Shown here in pieces: positions 1 through 5,623 of a DNA stretch of 8,290 nt (position 1 is its first letter; the number at the start of each line of letters is the position of its first letter). The DNA is from Deltaproteobacteria bacterium. GTDB taxonomy: Bacteria > Desulfobacterota > Desulfobacteria > Desulfobacterales > JAFDHS01. The stretch is from the NCBI GenBank assembly GCA_019308655.1, contig JAFDHS010000030.1:1-8290 (forward strand), read 5' to 3'. The notes under the pieces are model-generated. The model was not told the DNA's origin. It worked only from the letters and a program-made list of their open reading frames with translations, and did no database searches. The position numbers and the translations under genes were made by a program.

Positions 1-1344
1 GTGTGAATGGCGGAATCCCAGGGACTGGGCCGTGAAAAAGACCTCTCCGGTTGCATAGCCGGCCATTTCCTGCCCCAGAACGCAGGCGAAATCTTCACCG
101 CCATAGTGTTTTGCCGCCTTTAGAGCGCCTTGTCCGAGCAGACGGTAAAAATCGTTGGTCCCTGTTCCCAGATGATGCATAGCTTCCTTATAACCTTGGG
201 CATCGCCGAATTTTAAGGGAACGATCACTTCCTTTTCCGATACAATGCCCTTTTGGAACGCTTCCGTGGCCCAGGCCAGTGCCACGCCTGCAGACATGAC
301 ATCCAGACCTGTTTTTTCCACAACATCCATGATGCCCAGCACGGCAAAGTTGTCGGTTACGCCGAGCATGGAGCCTGTAGCAAAGATGGGCTCGTAGTCG
401 TAAGATACCTGGCGGTAGAGGTACTGGTTCTCCTCCATGAACTTTTCCCGCACAAACCCGATGTGAACGCAGCCCACCGGACATCCGGCACAGGCGGTAT
501 TGCGCAAAAGGGTATCGTCTGCGAATTGTTGCCCGGTTATGGCGTCAATTGCAGGGTCGCTGGTCTGTTGCAGATTTCGCCAGGGCAGGGCGTTGATATC
601 GTTTAACGCTTTTAGATTGGCGGCAGTTCCCAGATCGTGGTATTTGCTCATCATCCGGGTTGCGGTGATTTGCTTGTATACGTTGTTAAACAGCTTGGAA
701 TATTCCTTGTCCTCATCAAGTTCAAACGAACCGTCGCCCTGAATTACGATACTCTTTAGATTTTTAGCCCCCATGACGGCACCCGATCCGAGTCTGCCGA
801 AATGGCGATAGGTATCTACATTGATGCAGGCCATGGCCGAACCGATTTCGCCTGCCGGGCCGATGCGCAGTATGCTCCGATGCCCGGACCCCGGAAACAT
901 GGTGCGAAGCAGCTTGCCGGATCTCTGGACATCCATGCCCCACATAAAATGAACGTCTTTGAACTCAAGGTGTTTTGAGCCCACCGACAGGCAGCAGGGC
1001 CGGCCGGCCTTACCGGTAATGACCAGTCCGTCCAGTCCGGCAAAGCGCAAACAAAGGGCTGATCGTCCGCCGGCATGGCTTTCGGCGTACTGGTCGTGGT
1101 AGGGTGATTTGAACCCGCAGACGGTCTTGCTCATCAACGGAAAAAAGCCTGTGAGGGGGCCTATGGTGAAGATCAGCGGCTGTTCCGGGTCGTTCCACGG
1201 TTTGTCTGCATGGCCGTATGTGTTGAACAGGGCCGCTGCCAGCCCGCTGCCCCCGGCAAGGGTTTCCCGGCCGTCAAATTTGATTGGATTGCCCCTGCCT
1301 GTGGAAAGATCAACGATCATTACTCTGAAATGGTCCCTGATCAT
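1..1344 (-). CDS. Aldehyde ferredoxin oxidoreductase family protein (W/Mo-bis-pterin enzyme), C-terminus beyond window
   Basis: The minus-strand frame is open from the ATG at 1344 to the window edge: 448 codons without a stop. AOR-family proteins are usually about 580-650 residues, so the last 130-200 are missing. The N-terminal pterin-binding region is visible: GGSGLAAALFNTYG near residues 31-44, then a Ser/His/Gly-rich ESHAGGRSALCLRFAGLDGL stretch near 88-107. A C-x2-C-x3-C motif at C285, C288 and C292 matches three of the four ligands of the family [4Fe-4S] cluster; the fourth ligand would lie outside the window. YDYE at 315-318 sits where the family has a conserved (E/P)YE. EKTGLD at 343-348 fits the D-x-x-G-L-D pterin motif with a conservative Asp-to-Glu change. 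The start overlaps the ferredoxin stop (ATGA), and a GAGG at 1352-1355 lies 7 nt upstream. By family it oxidises aldehydes to acids (or the reverse) in the cytoplasm, passing electrons to ferredoxin. The substrate cannot be told; a BamB-type or YdhV-type role is less likely but possible. Confidence 0.93.
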   Translation of the reverse strand, partial: MIRDHFRVMIVDLSTGRGNPIKFDGRETLAGGSGLAAALFNTYGHADKPWNDPEQPLIFTIGPLTGFFPLMSKTVCGFKSPYHDQYAESHAGGRSALCLRFAGLDGLVITGKAGRPCCLSVGSKHLEFKDVHFMWGMDVQRSGKLLRTMFPGSGHRSILRIGPAGEIGSAMACINVDTYRHFGRLGSGAVMGAKNLKSIVIQGDGSFELDEDKEYSKLFNNVYKQITATRMMSKYHDLGTAANLKALNDINALPWRNLQQTSDPAIDAITGQQFADDTLLRNTACAGCPVGCVHIGFVREKFMEENQYLYRQVSYDYEPIFATGSMLGVTDNFAVLGIMDVVEKTGLDVMSAGVALAWATEAFQKGIVSEKEVIVPLKFGDAQGYKEAMHHLGTGTNDFYRLLGQGALKAAKHYGGEDFACVLGQEMAGYATGEVFFTAQSLGFRHSH

Positions 1345-1772
1345 GATTTTACCTCATTTGTACTTTTTTCAACCGTGGCTTCTATCATTTCCAGGCACTC
1401 GTGAGGGCAAAACGGAACGCATCGGCCACAGTGAATGCACACAAACGGCTCAATTGCCGTGTCAAGAAAAATTGCGTCTACCGGGCATGCTTTGGCACAT
1501 TCGCCGCAACGGATACAAAGTTTTTTTTTGACGATTACCCCGCCGCCCTTACGCTGGGAAAAAGCCCCGGTCGGACAGGCTGCGGCGCAGGGTGCCGGAT
1601 TGCAGGCCAAACAGGTTTTTGCCTGAAACCCCGTTGATATGCCGCCTGAAGAGGCAATACGGATGCCGGCCGTGTTCCAGGATAAGCGTTTGTGAACGAG
1701 CCTTGCGCAGGCCAAGGAGCAGGAGTGACAGCCAATGCACCTTTCCATGCGTGGGGTGGTTAATATTTTCAT
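1341..1772 (-). CDS. Four-cluster [4Fe-4S] ferredoxin, electron-transfer partner of the AOR subunit
   Basis: This is a 143-residue, HycB/AorA-like iron-sulfur protein. Four cysteine sets are visible: C12/15/18/22 (CIGCHSCSLAC), C54/57/62/66 (CLACNPAPCAAAC, with the longer third spacing), C86/89/92/96 (CIRCGECAKACP) and C112/115/118/122 (CIHCGRCVPFCP). That is enough for four [4Fe-4S] clusters, plus one extra cysteine at 126. There is no signal peptide or membrane segment, so it should be cytoplasmic. Small subunits of this kind accompany AOR-family enzymes (AorA of the aromatic aldehyde oxidoreductase, the small subunit of WOR5), where they wire the tungsten subunit to an electron acceptor. 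The 4 nt overlap with the AOR start indicates translational coupling and a fixed ratio. The start is supported by GGAGG 7 nt upstream. BamC of class II benzoyl-CoA reductase is an alternative relative, but the neighbouring genes give no support for it. Confidence 0.93.
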   Translation of the reverse strand: MKILTTPRMERCIGCHSCSLACARLVHKRLSWNTAGIRIASSGGISTGFQAKTCLACNPAPCAAACPTGAFSQRKGGGVIVKKKLCIRCGECAKACPVDAIFLDTAIEPFVCIHCGRCVPFCPHECLEMIEATVEKSTNEVKS

Positions 1773-1779
1773 GTGATTG

Positions 1780-1784
1780 CCTCC
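1780..1784 (-). promoter_or_regulatory. Strong ribosome binding site of the ferredoxin gene
   Basis: On the minus strand GGAGG lies 7 nt before the ATG at 1772, in the context TTTGGAGGCAATCAC. A second purine-rich AAGGAGGGAA lies a little further upstream (1791-1800), too far away to serve this start. It could be a ribosome standby site or part of another leader element. Confidence 0.75.
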
Positions 1785-1863
1785 AAAGAATTCCCTCCTT
1801 ATGAATCCATCGTTTCGGATCTTGTATCAGCGTATAAGGAAGCTCAAGGGATTTGTTGATAAT

Positions 1864-1897
1864 AAAAGGCAGAGCCGCTCAAGGAACTCTGCCTTTT
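1864..1897 (-). terminator. Terminator-like hairpin, possibly bidirectional
   Basis: Perfect 11 bp arms AAAAGGCAGAG (1864-1874) and CTCTGCCTTTT (1887-1897) enclose a 12 nt loop. Read on the minus strand the 3' arm ends in TTTT followed by ATTATC; read on the plus strand it ends in TTTTATTTT. This is the first good intrinsic-terminator candidate downstream of aroQ (about 240 nt after its stop), and it also lies 92 nt upstream of the ferredoxin start. It may end the def-aroQ operon, or act as an attenuator in the ferredoxin leader. Confidence 0.6.
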
Positions 1898-1900
1898 ATT

Positions 1901-1910
1901 TTGTGCACAA
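1901..1910. repeat. Perfect 10 bp palindrome TTGTGCACAA
   Basis: A self-complementary decamer sits beside the terminator-like hairpin. A related half, GTGCGCAACA, lies 9 bp away at 1919-1928. The size and symmetry would suit a dimeric DNA-binding regulator, but I cannot match it to a known operator. It could be chance. Confidence 0.4.
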
Positions 1911-1936
1911 AGGAGTAATGTGCGCAACAAAAGAGA

Positions 1937-1958
1937 GGTTGCCTTTGGGTGAGCAACC
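1937..1958 (-). other. Hairpin GGTTGC/GCAACC in the ferredoxin-AOR leader
   Basis: Six perfect base pairs (1937-1942 with 1953-1958) enclose a 10 nt loop. On the minus strand the hairpin follows a smaller CCCT/AGGG stem, and its 3' arm runs straight into TCTCTTTTGTTG. It could be a minor terminator or part of a structured leader RNA. I could not match it to a known riboswitch, including the Moco/Tuco class. Confidence 0.4.
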
Positions 1959-1978
1959 CCCTTAAGCGGAGGGATATG

Positions 1979-2009
1979 ATAATATGACAGCTGAGAAAGG
2001 CATGCTCAA
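1979..2009 (-). promoter_or_regulatory. Weak candidate sigma70-type promoter for the ferredoxin-AOR unit
   Basis: On the minus strand TTGAGC (2009-2004) is followed after 19 bp by TATTAT (1984-1979), one mismatch from the -10 consensus. The spacer is 2 bp longer than ideal and the -35 matches only in part. A transcript from here would start near 1972 and carry a structured leader of about 200 nt. This is an inference from sequence only. Confidence 0.25.
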
Positions 2010-2076
2010 TATATCAGAGTTCTATTGGAATCGTCTATAGGGGATGAAGCTCATTTTGATAGGGGAAATACCCATG

Positions 2077-2094
2077 GGACAAGAGGTTTTGTCC
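2077..2094. repeat. Hairpin GGACAA/TTGTCC downstream of aroQ
   Basis: Six perfect pairs (2077-2082 with 2089-2094) enclose a 6 nt loop, overlapping the palindrome CCCATGGG at 2071-2078. No T run follows on the minus strand, so it is not a classic terminator. It could protect the 3' end of the aroQ mRNA or be a regulator site. Confidence 0.35.
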
Positions 2095-2114
2095 TGAGCC
2101 GGATAAACCGGTCA
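2095..2114. repeat. CCGGATAAA hairpin motif, copy 1
   Basis: The stem TGA(G)CCGG/CCGGTCA with loop ATAAA has 7 pairs and a one-base bulge. On the plus strand it is followed by seven Ts at 2118-2124, so it could terminate plus-strand transcripts running antisense into aroQ. The core CCGGATAAAYC returns in two other gaps of this window (6211-6225 and 7437-7448). Confidence 0.5.
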
Positions 2115-2139
2115 AACTTTTTTTATTCGGATTGATTCA

Positions 2140-2601
2140 TCAGTTGGCCGGCTTAATCATTTCCGTGATTGCATCCAGCGCCATTTTGTAGCCGTATGTG
2201 CCAAAACCTGAAATCTGGCCTGCAGCCACATCGGCTATCATGGACTTGTGACGGAAGGGTTCTCTTTTGTAAATATTGGAGAGATGGATCTCGATGACCG
2301 GTATGTCGAGCAGAAGAATTGCGTCCCGGATGGCGATACTCGTATGAGTATAAGCCGCGGGATTTATGATCAGTCCGCTTTGCAGTTCCCCGGCGTCCTG
2401 AATCTTGTCTACAATGGCACCTTCATGGTTGGACTGAAAGGTTTCAACCGCAAGCCCTAAGCTTTTTCCCTGATTTTCCAGATTCTTGTTGATCTCGTCA
2501 AGTGTCGTCTTTCCGTATACGTCCGGCTCTCTTTTACCGAGCATGTTCAGGTTGGGGCCATGGATTACGAGAACTTTTGGGTGGTCGTTGCAATTTTTCA
2601 T
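2140..2601 (-). CDS. aroQ: 3-dehydroquinate dehydratase, type II
   Basis: This enzyme converts 3-dehydroquinate to 3-dehydroshikimate by trans-dehydration in the cytoplasm, the third step of the shikimate pathway. From the ATG at 2601 the product is 153 residues, close to the usual 140-155. The type II signature is intact: HGPNLNMLGKREPDVYG (catalytic Tyr at 29, loop Arg at 24), FQSNHEG at 55-61, NPAAYTHTS at 80-88, EIHLSN with catalytic His at 106, and REPFR with Arg at 117. An in-frame TTG at 2616 would overlap the rpe stop and add five residues. I prefer the ATG because the family begins a few residues before the VLVIHGPN strand and the TTG has no ribosome binding site, although GAGACGG before the ATG is only a weak one. 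It is the last gene of the def-fmt-rsmB-rpe cluster and is probably translationally coupled to rpe. Confidence 0.96.
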   Translation of the reverse strand: MKNCNDHPKVLVIHGPNLNMLGKREPDVYGKTTLDEINKNLENQGKSLGLAVETFQSNHEGAIVDKIQDAGELQSGLIINPAAYTHTSIAIRDAILLLDIPVIEIHLSNIYKREPFRHKSMIADVAAGQISGFGTYGYKMALDAITEMIKPAN

Positions 2602-2612
2602 GGTTGTCCGTC

Positions 2613-3263
2613 TCAAATTTTTTGTCGAAAGCTGTCAATGGTGTCCTTATAGTTTTGGCTTCCAAAAATGGCAGACCCGGCCACAAAGGCGTCTGCACCT
2701 GCAAGAGAAATTTTTTCTATGCTGGTTTCATTTACACCGCCGTCGACCTGAATCAGGGTGGAGAGTTCTTTCTCCTCAATCATTTTACGAAGGGCACTGA
2801 TTTTTTCCAGTGTGTTGGATATAAAGGCCTGTCCGCCAAAACCGGGATTGACACTCATTAAAAGCACAAAATCGACATATTCTATTGTCCACTCAATTGA
2901 AGATAAAGGGGTTGATGGATTCAGAACGACGCCGGCCCGCAATCCTGATTCTTTAATCATCTGGACTGTTCTGTTCAAGTGCGTGCAGGCCTCTACATGG
3001 ACTGAAATCAGGTCTGATCCCGCTTTAACAAAATCCGGTATGTATTGGTCAGGATTTTCAATCATAAGGTGTACGTCAAGGGGGAGTGAGGTGACACCCT
3101 TTGCCGCTTTGACGGCAATGGGTCCGAATGTGATGTTTGGAACAAAATGACCATCCATGACATCGATATGTATCCAGTCCGCTCCTGCCGCTTCAACTGA
3201 TTTGATCTCATCTCCCAGTTTTGAAAAATCTGCCGAAAGTATTGACGGTGCAATAATCTTCAT
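2613..3263 (-). CDS. rpe: Ribulose-phosphate 3-epimerase
   Basis: This enzyme interconverts ribulose 5-phosphate and xylulose 5-phosphate in the pentose phosphate pathway. The protein is a full-length 216-residue TIM barrel. Visible landmarks are APSILSADF at the N-terminus; IHIDVMDGHFVPN with metal ligands His32 and Asp34 and Asp37 nearby; VHLMIENP with His65; LLMSVNPGFGGQ (phosphate-binding loop, 134-145); QVDGGVN with catalytic Asp174; and AGADAFVAGSAIF near the C-terminus. The ATG at 3263 has AAAGGAAC roughly 10 nt upstream. It sits 24 bp after rsmB, and its stop is 11 nt before the aroQ ATG. The fmt-rsmB-rpe succession occurs in many bacteria. Nothing unusual is seen. Confidence 0.97.
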   Translation of the reverse strand: MKIIAPSILSADFSKLGDEIKSVEAAGADWIHIDVMDGHFVPNITFGPIAVKAAKGVTSLPLDVHLMIENPDQYIPDFVKAGSDLISVHVEACTHLNRTVQMIKESGLRAGVVLNPSTPLSSIEWTIEYVDFVLLMSVNPGFGGQAFISNTLEKISALRKMIEEKELSTLIQVDGGVNETSIEKISLAGADAFVAGSAIFGSQNYKDTIDSFRQKI

Positions 3264-3287
3264 CGTTTAATCTGTTCCTTTCTTCTA

Positions 3288-4658
3288 TCATCTTACCCTC
3301 TTAAGACAAACTGCGAAAAAACCGTCCATGGGGTTAAGATGGGGGAATGTCCTGAAATATCCGTTTGGGTTTACCAGTGAACGGGCTTTGAAGGGAAGCC
3401 CATCCGGGTTTTTTTCTATAACAAATTCCGAATGATTATTCAAAAAGGCCGATATTACCTCTTCATTCTCCTCTGGTTCAGTGCTGCAGACGGCATAAAC
3501 CAGAGTACCTGAGGGTTTCACAAGGTGCGCCAGTGCATCTAAATATTTTTTCTGCCCGGCTTTCAATCGGCTCAAATCTTTTTTTGACGTTGACCATTTT
3601 GTATCGGGGTTTCTTCGCAGAACACCCAGGCCCGAACAGGGGGCATCCAGAAGAATACGGTCAAACGTTCCCATACGCTTATGGGTCAAGGGTTGATTCA
3701 GATCATGCTGCAAGGCGGTTACGTTGGAAAAGCCCATCCGGTTCATCTCGGATGCGAGCTGCAAAAGTTTTTTCCCATCCTTATCCATGGCTGTAATTTT
3801 GCCCTGATTTTTCATTATTTGAGCAATATGCCCGGTTTTACCACCAAGACCGGCACATGCGTCTAAAATCCTCTCTCCGGGTTGGGGATTTAGAAGAAGC
3901 GTTACCAGCTGCGCAGCCTCATCCTGGACCTGAAACCAGCCGGCTTGAAAGGCTTTTGTTTCAGGAATGGGTAACCGTGGGCTGTAGAAAGAAAGTCCGT
4001 CCGGTGAATAAGGGGTGGATGCAATCTTATCGACGTCGTTGCCGAGGGATTCCATAAGATTTTTTCCGGTCACCTTGCAGGTGTTGGTTCGTATGGTGAT
4101 GGGTGGTATGGTGTTTATCGCATCGCATAAAGCCTCGGTCTGTTCAAGACCCAACCGGTTTATCCATCTTTTAATAAGCCATTTGGGAAATGATTTTATT
4201 GTGGCCAGTGCTAAGACGGGATCTTTTTCAAGGTCGGGGAAAACAACATCTTTATAATTTCCGGCGGCATTGCGCAAAACGCCGTTTACAAATTTTGCCA
4301 CCCATGGTGCTGCAACGGATTTTGCCATTTGAACGGATGTATTCACTGCGGCGGAAGGGGGGATTCTGTTTAAGAATTTTATTTGAAACAGCCCCAGCCG
4401 CAAAATATTTAAAACCGGTGGATCAATTTTATGCAGGCGGGTTTTTGAAAAATGTCCTATGATCCAGTCGAGATGACTTTGCCATCTTAAAACGCCGTAA
4501 ACCAGAGCATTTGCCAAAGCCCGGTTCCGCCGGGTAAGGAGAGCCTCCGTGCCCAGAACATCTTCTACGATTCCGTCCAGAGTCAGGCGCCCTTTATCCA
4601 GCGTATTCAAAATAAAAAGCGCGATCTTCCGCGCATCATTCGTTATGCATTTACGCAT
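3288..4658 (-). CDS. rsmB: 16S rRNA (cytosine-C5)-methyltransferase RsmB (Sun/Fmu family)
   Basis: This enzyme uses S-adenosylmethionine to make m5C967 (E. coli numbering) in 16S rRNA. At 456 residues it has the full two-part architecture. An N-terminal NusB-like helical RNA-binding domain covers about 1-130 (RKIALFILNTL, VYGVLRWQ, VNGVLRN). The Rossmann methyltransferase domain runs from about 240. Motif I is LDACAGLGGKT (265-275); motif IV is LLDAPCSGLGVLRRNPD with Cys341; motif VI is VYAVCSTEPEENE with Cys391, the expected nucleophile. The ATG at 4658 has only a weak upstream purine stretch (GGAAAAG), and the fmt stop is 23 bp away, so translational coupling is likely. The NusB-like domain separates it from RsmF-type paralogues, which supports RsmB. 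Confidence 0.95.
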   Translation of the reverse strand: MRKCITNDARKIALFILNTLDKGRLTLDGIVEDVLGTEALLTRRNRALANALVYGVLRWQSHLDWIIGHFSKTRLHKIDPPVLNILRLGLFQIKFLNRIPPSAAVNTSVQMAKSVAAPWVAKFVNGVLRNAAGNYKDVVFPDLEKDPVLALATIKSFPKWLIKRWINRLGLEQTEALCDAINTIPPITIRTNTCKVTGKNLMESLGNDVDKIASTPYSPDGLSFYSPRLPIPETKAFQAGWFQVQDEAAQLVTLLLNPQPGERILDACAGLGGKTGHIAQIMKNQGKITAMDKDGKKLLQLASEMNRMGFSNVTALQHDLNQPLTHKRMGTFDRILLDAPCSGLGVLRRNPDTKWSTSKKDLSRLKAGQKKYLDALAHLVKPSGTLVYAVCSTEPEENEEVISAFLNNHSEFVIEKNPDGLPFKARSLVNPNGYFRTFPHLNPMDGFFAVCLKRVR

Positions 4659-4681
4659 TTACTTTAGCTTACTTTTCCGGC

Positions 4682-5623
4682 TTAGGTTAAAGTCGTTCCC
4701 GGCGGTATTTTGCACCCTCGGAGAAAATCTTTTACTGAAAGACGTTTTCCCGATGCGCCCTGAATTTCGAGAATGCAGAGCGATCCGTTTCCGGTTGCAA
4801 CACAAAGTTCATCCGGGAACCCCTTGATGACCGTGCCGGGGGAATCGTTCAAATTTATCTCTTTGGATTCCGCTTTGAAAATCTTGAGGCGCTTCTTGTC
4901 AAAAAACGTAAAGGCTCCCGGCCATGGGGTCATGCCGCGAATGAATGATTCAATGGTTCCGGCCGGCAAATTCCAGTCGATATGACCGTCTTTCTTTTTT
5001 AACAGGGGGGCGTAGCTGGATTGGGTATGGTCCTGAGGCACAGGCTTTATGGCTCCGGATTCAAGTCCGTTTAACGCCTTTATCAGAAGATCTGCGCCAA
5101 GAATCGCCAAACGGTCGTGAAGCGTGGAAGACGTGTCGTCGGATGTAATTTTTTCCTTTGCGTTCAAAAGAATATCACCGGTATCCAAGCCTTTGTCAAT
5201 AAACATGATGGTGGCACCGGACTCTTTTTCTCCGTTGATGATGGCCTGATGGATAGGTGAGGGCCCGCGATATTTCGGAAGCAGGGAAGCATGTATGTTA
5301 ATAGCCCCCATACGCGGCAATGCCAGTAGATTTTCAGGCAGAATATGGCCGAAAGCAACAACCACAAAAAGGTCCGGTTTAAGATTTTCTATGCACTCTG
5401 AAAATTCTCCGGTTTTGATGGATACCGGCTGTATGACCTCATAACCCAGTTCTATTGCGGCTTTTTTGACGGGTGGAAAGACCGGTTTGCGGCCGCGTCC
5501 CTTGGGACGGTCCGGTTGGGTAACCACCAGATCAACATCATAATCGTATTGGTTTAACGCTTTCAGAGCCGGGACGGCAAACTCCGGTGTGCCCATAAAT
5601 ATAATTTTTAATCTTTTTTTCAC
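4682..5623 (-). CDS. fmt: Methionyl-tRNA formyltransferase
   Basis: This enzyme transfers a formyl group from 10-formyl-tetrahydrofolate to Met-tRNA(fMet) for translation initiation. The product is 313 residues, the normal size. The catalytic domain shows IIFMGTPEFAVPAL at 7-20, INIHASLLPKYRG with catalytic Asn109 and His111, and DKGLDTGDI with Asp147; the spacing matches N106/H108/D144 of E. coli. The C-terminal tRNA-binding domain begins near 205 (SSYAPLLKKKDGHIDW, then IRGMTPWPGAF). The start is a GTG whose last bases overlap the def stop codon (GTGA), so def and fmt are translationally coupled. The family N-terminus (a few basic residues before the first beta strand) supports this GTG over the internal ATG at residue 10. 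Def, encoded just upstream, removes the formyl group this enzyme adds. Confidence 0.97.
   Translation of the reverse strand: MKKRLKIIFMGTPEFAVPALKALNQYDYDVDLVVTQPDRPKGRGRKPVFPPVKKAAIELGYEVIQPVSIKTGEFSECIENLKPDLFVVVAFGHILPENLLALPRMGAINIHASLLPKYRGPSPIHQAIINGEKESGATIMFIDKGLDTGDILLNAKEKITSDDTSSTLHDRLAILGADLLIKALNGLESGAIKPVPQDHTQSSYAPLLKKKDGHIDWNLPAGTIESFIRGMTPWPGAFTFFDKKRLKIFKAESKEINLNDSPGTVIKGFPDELCVATGNGSLCILEIQGASGKRLSVKDFLRGCKIPPGTTLT

Larger units (their letters stand above)
1773..2139. other. 367 bp intergenic region between aroQ and the ferredoxin gene, rich in inverted repeats
   Basis: I see no convincing protein gene here. Read on the minus strand from aroQ towards the ferredoxin gene it holds: a CCGGATAAA-type hairpin (2095-2114); a 6 bp stem hairpin GGACAA/TTGTCC (2077-2094) next to the palindrome CCCATGGG (2071-2078); a weak promoter candidate (1979-2009); a 6 bp stem GGTTGC/GCAACC (1937-1958); a perfect palindrome TTGTGCACAA (1901-1910); a terminator-like hairpin (1864-1897); and two Shine-Dalgarno-like sequences before the ferredoxin start. 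The octamer GCTCAAGG occurs twice in direct orientation (1842-1849 and 1877-1884). This density of structure suggests a regulated leader or a terminator/promoter junction between two transcription units. Confidence 0.7.

Noticed and set aside
188..484. Cysteine- and arginine-rich minus-strand reading frame, and similar short frames at 816-1076 and 1010-1198
   Set aside because: They lie out of frame inside the AOR gene, whose own frame is open for all 448 visible codons and carries clear family motifs.
1109..1531. 140-codon plus-strand reading frame across the AOR-ferredoxin junction
   Set aside because: It runs antisense to two well-supported genes and has no recognisable domain or ribosome binding site.
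1..1772. Class II benzoyl-CoA reductase BamB/BamC pair
   Set aside because: The small subunit has four cluster motifs as in AorA/WOR5 partners, and no other aromatic-degradation gene is visible, so only the broader AOR-family call is supported.
1777..1965. 62-codon plus-strand reading frame in the intergenic gap
   Set aside because: It runs through the terminator-like hairpin and the palindrome, has no recognisable protein features and no ribosome binding site at its start.
1860..1975. Moco/Tuco riboswitch upstream of the tungsten enzyme
   Set aside because: The place would be right and hairpins are present, but I cannot fit the conserved Moco RNA segments to the sequence. Kept only as a general structured-leader finding.
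2043..2055. Short leader peptide of 10 codons on the minus strand starting at 2055
   Set aside because: No ribosome binding site and no run of regulatory codons; a stop so soon is expected by chance.
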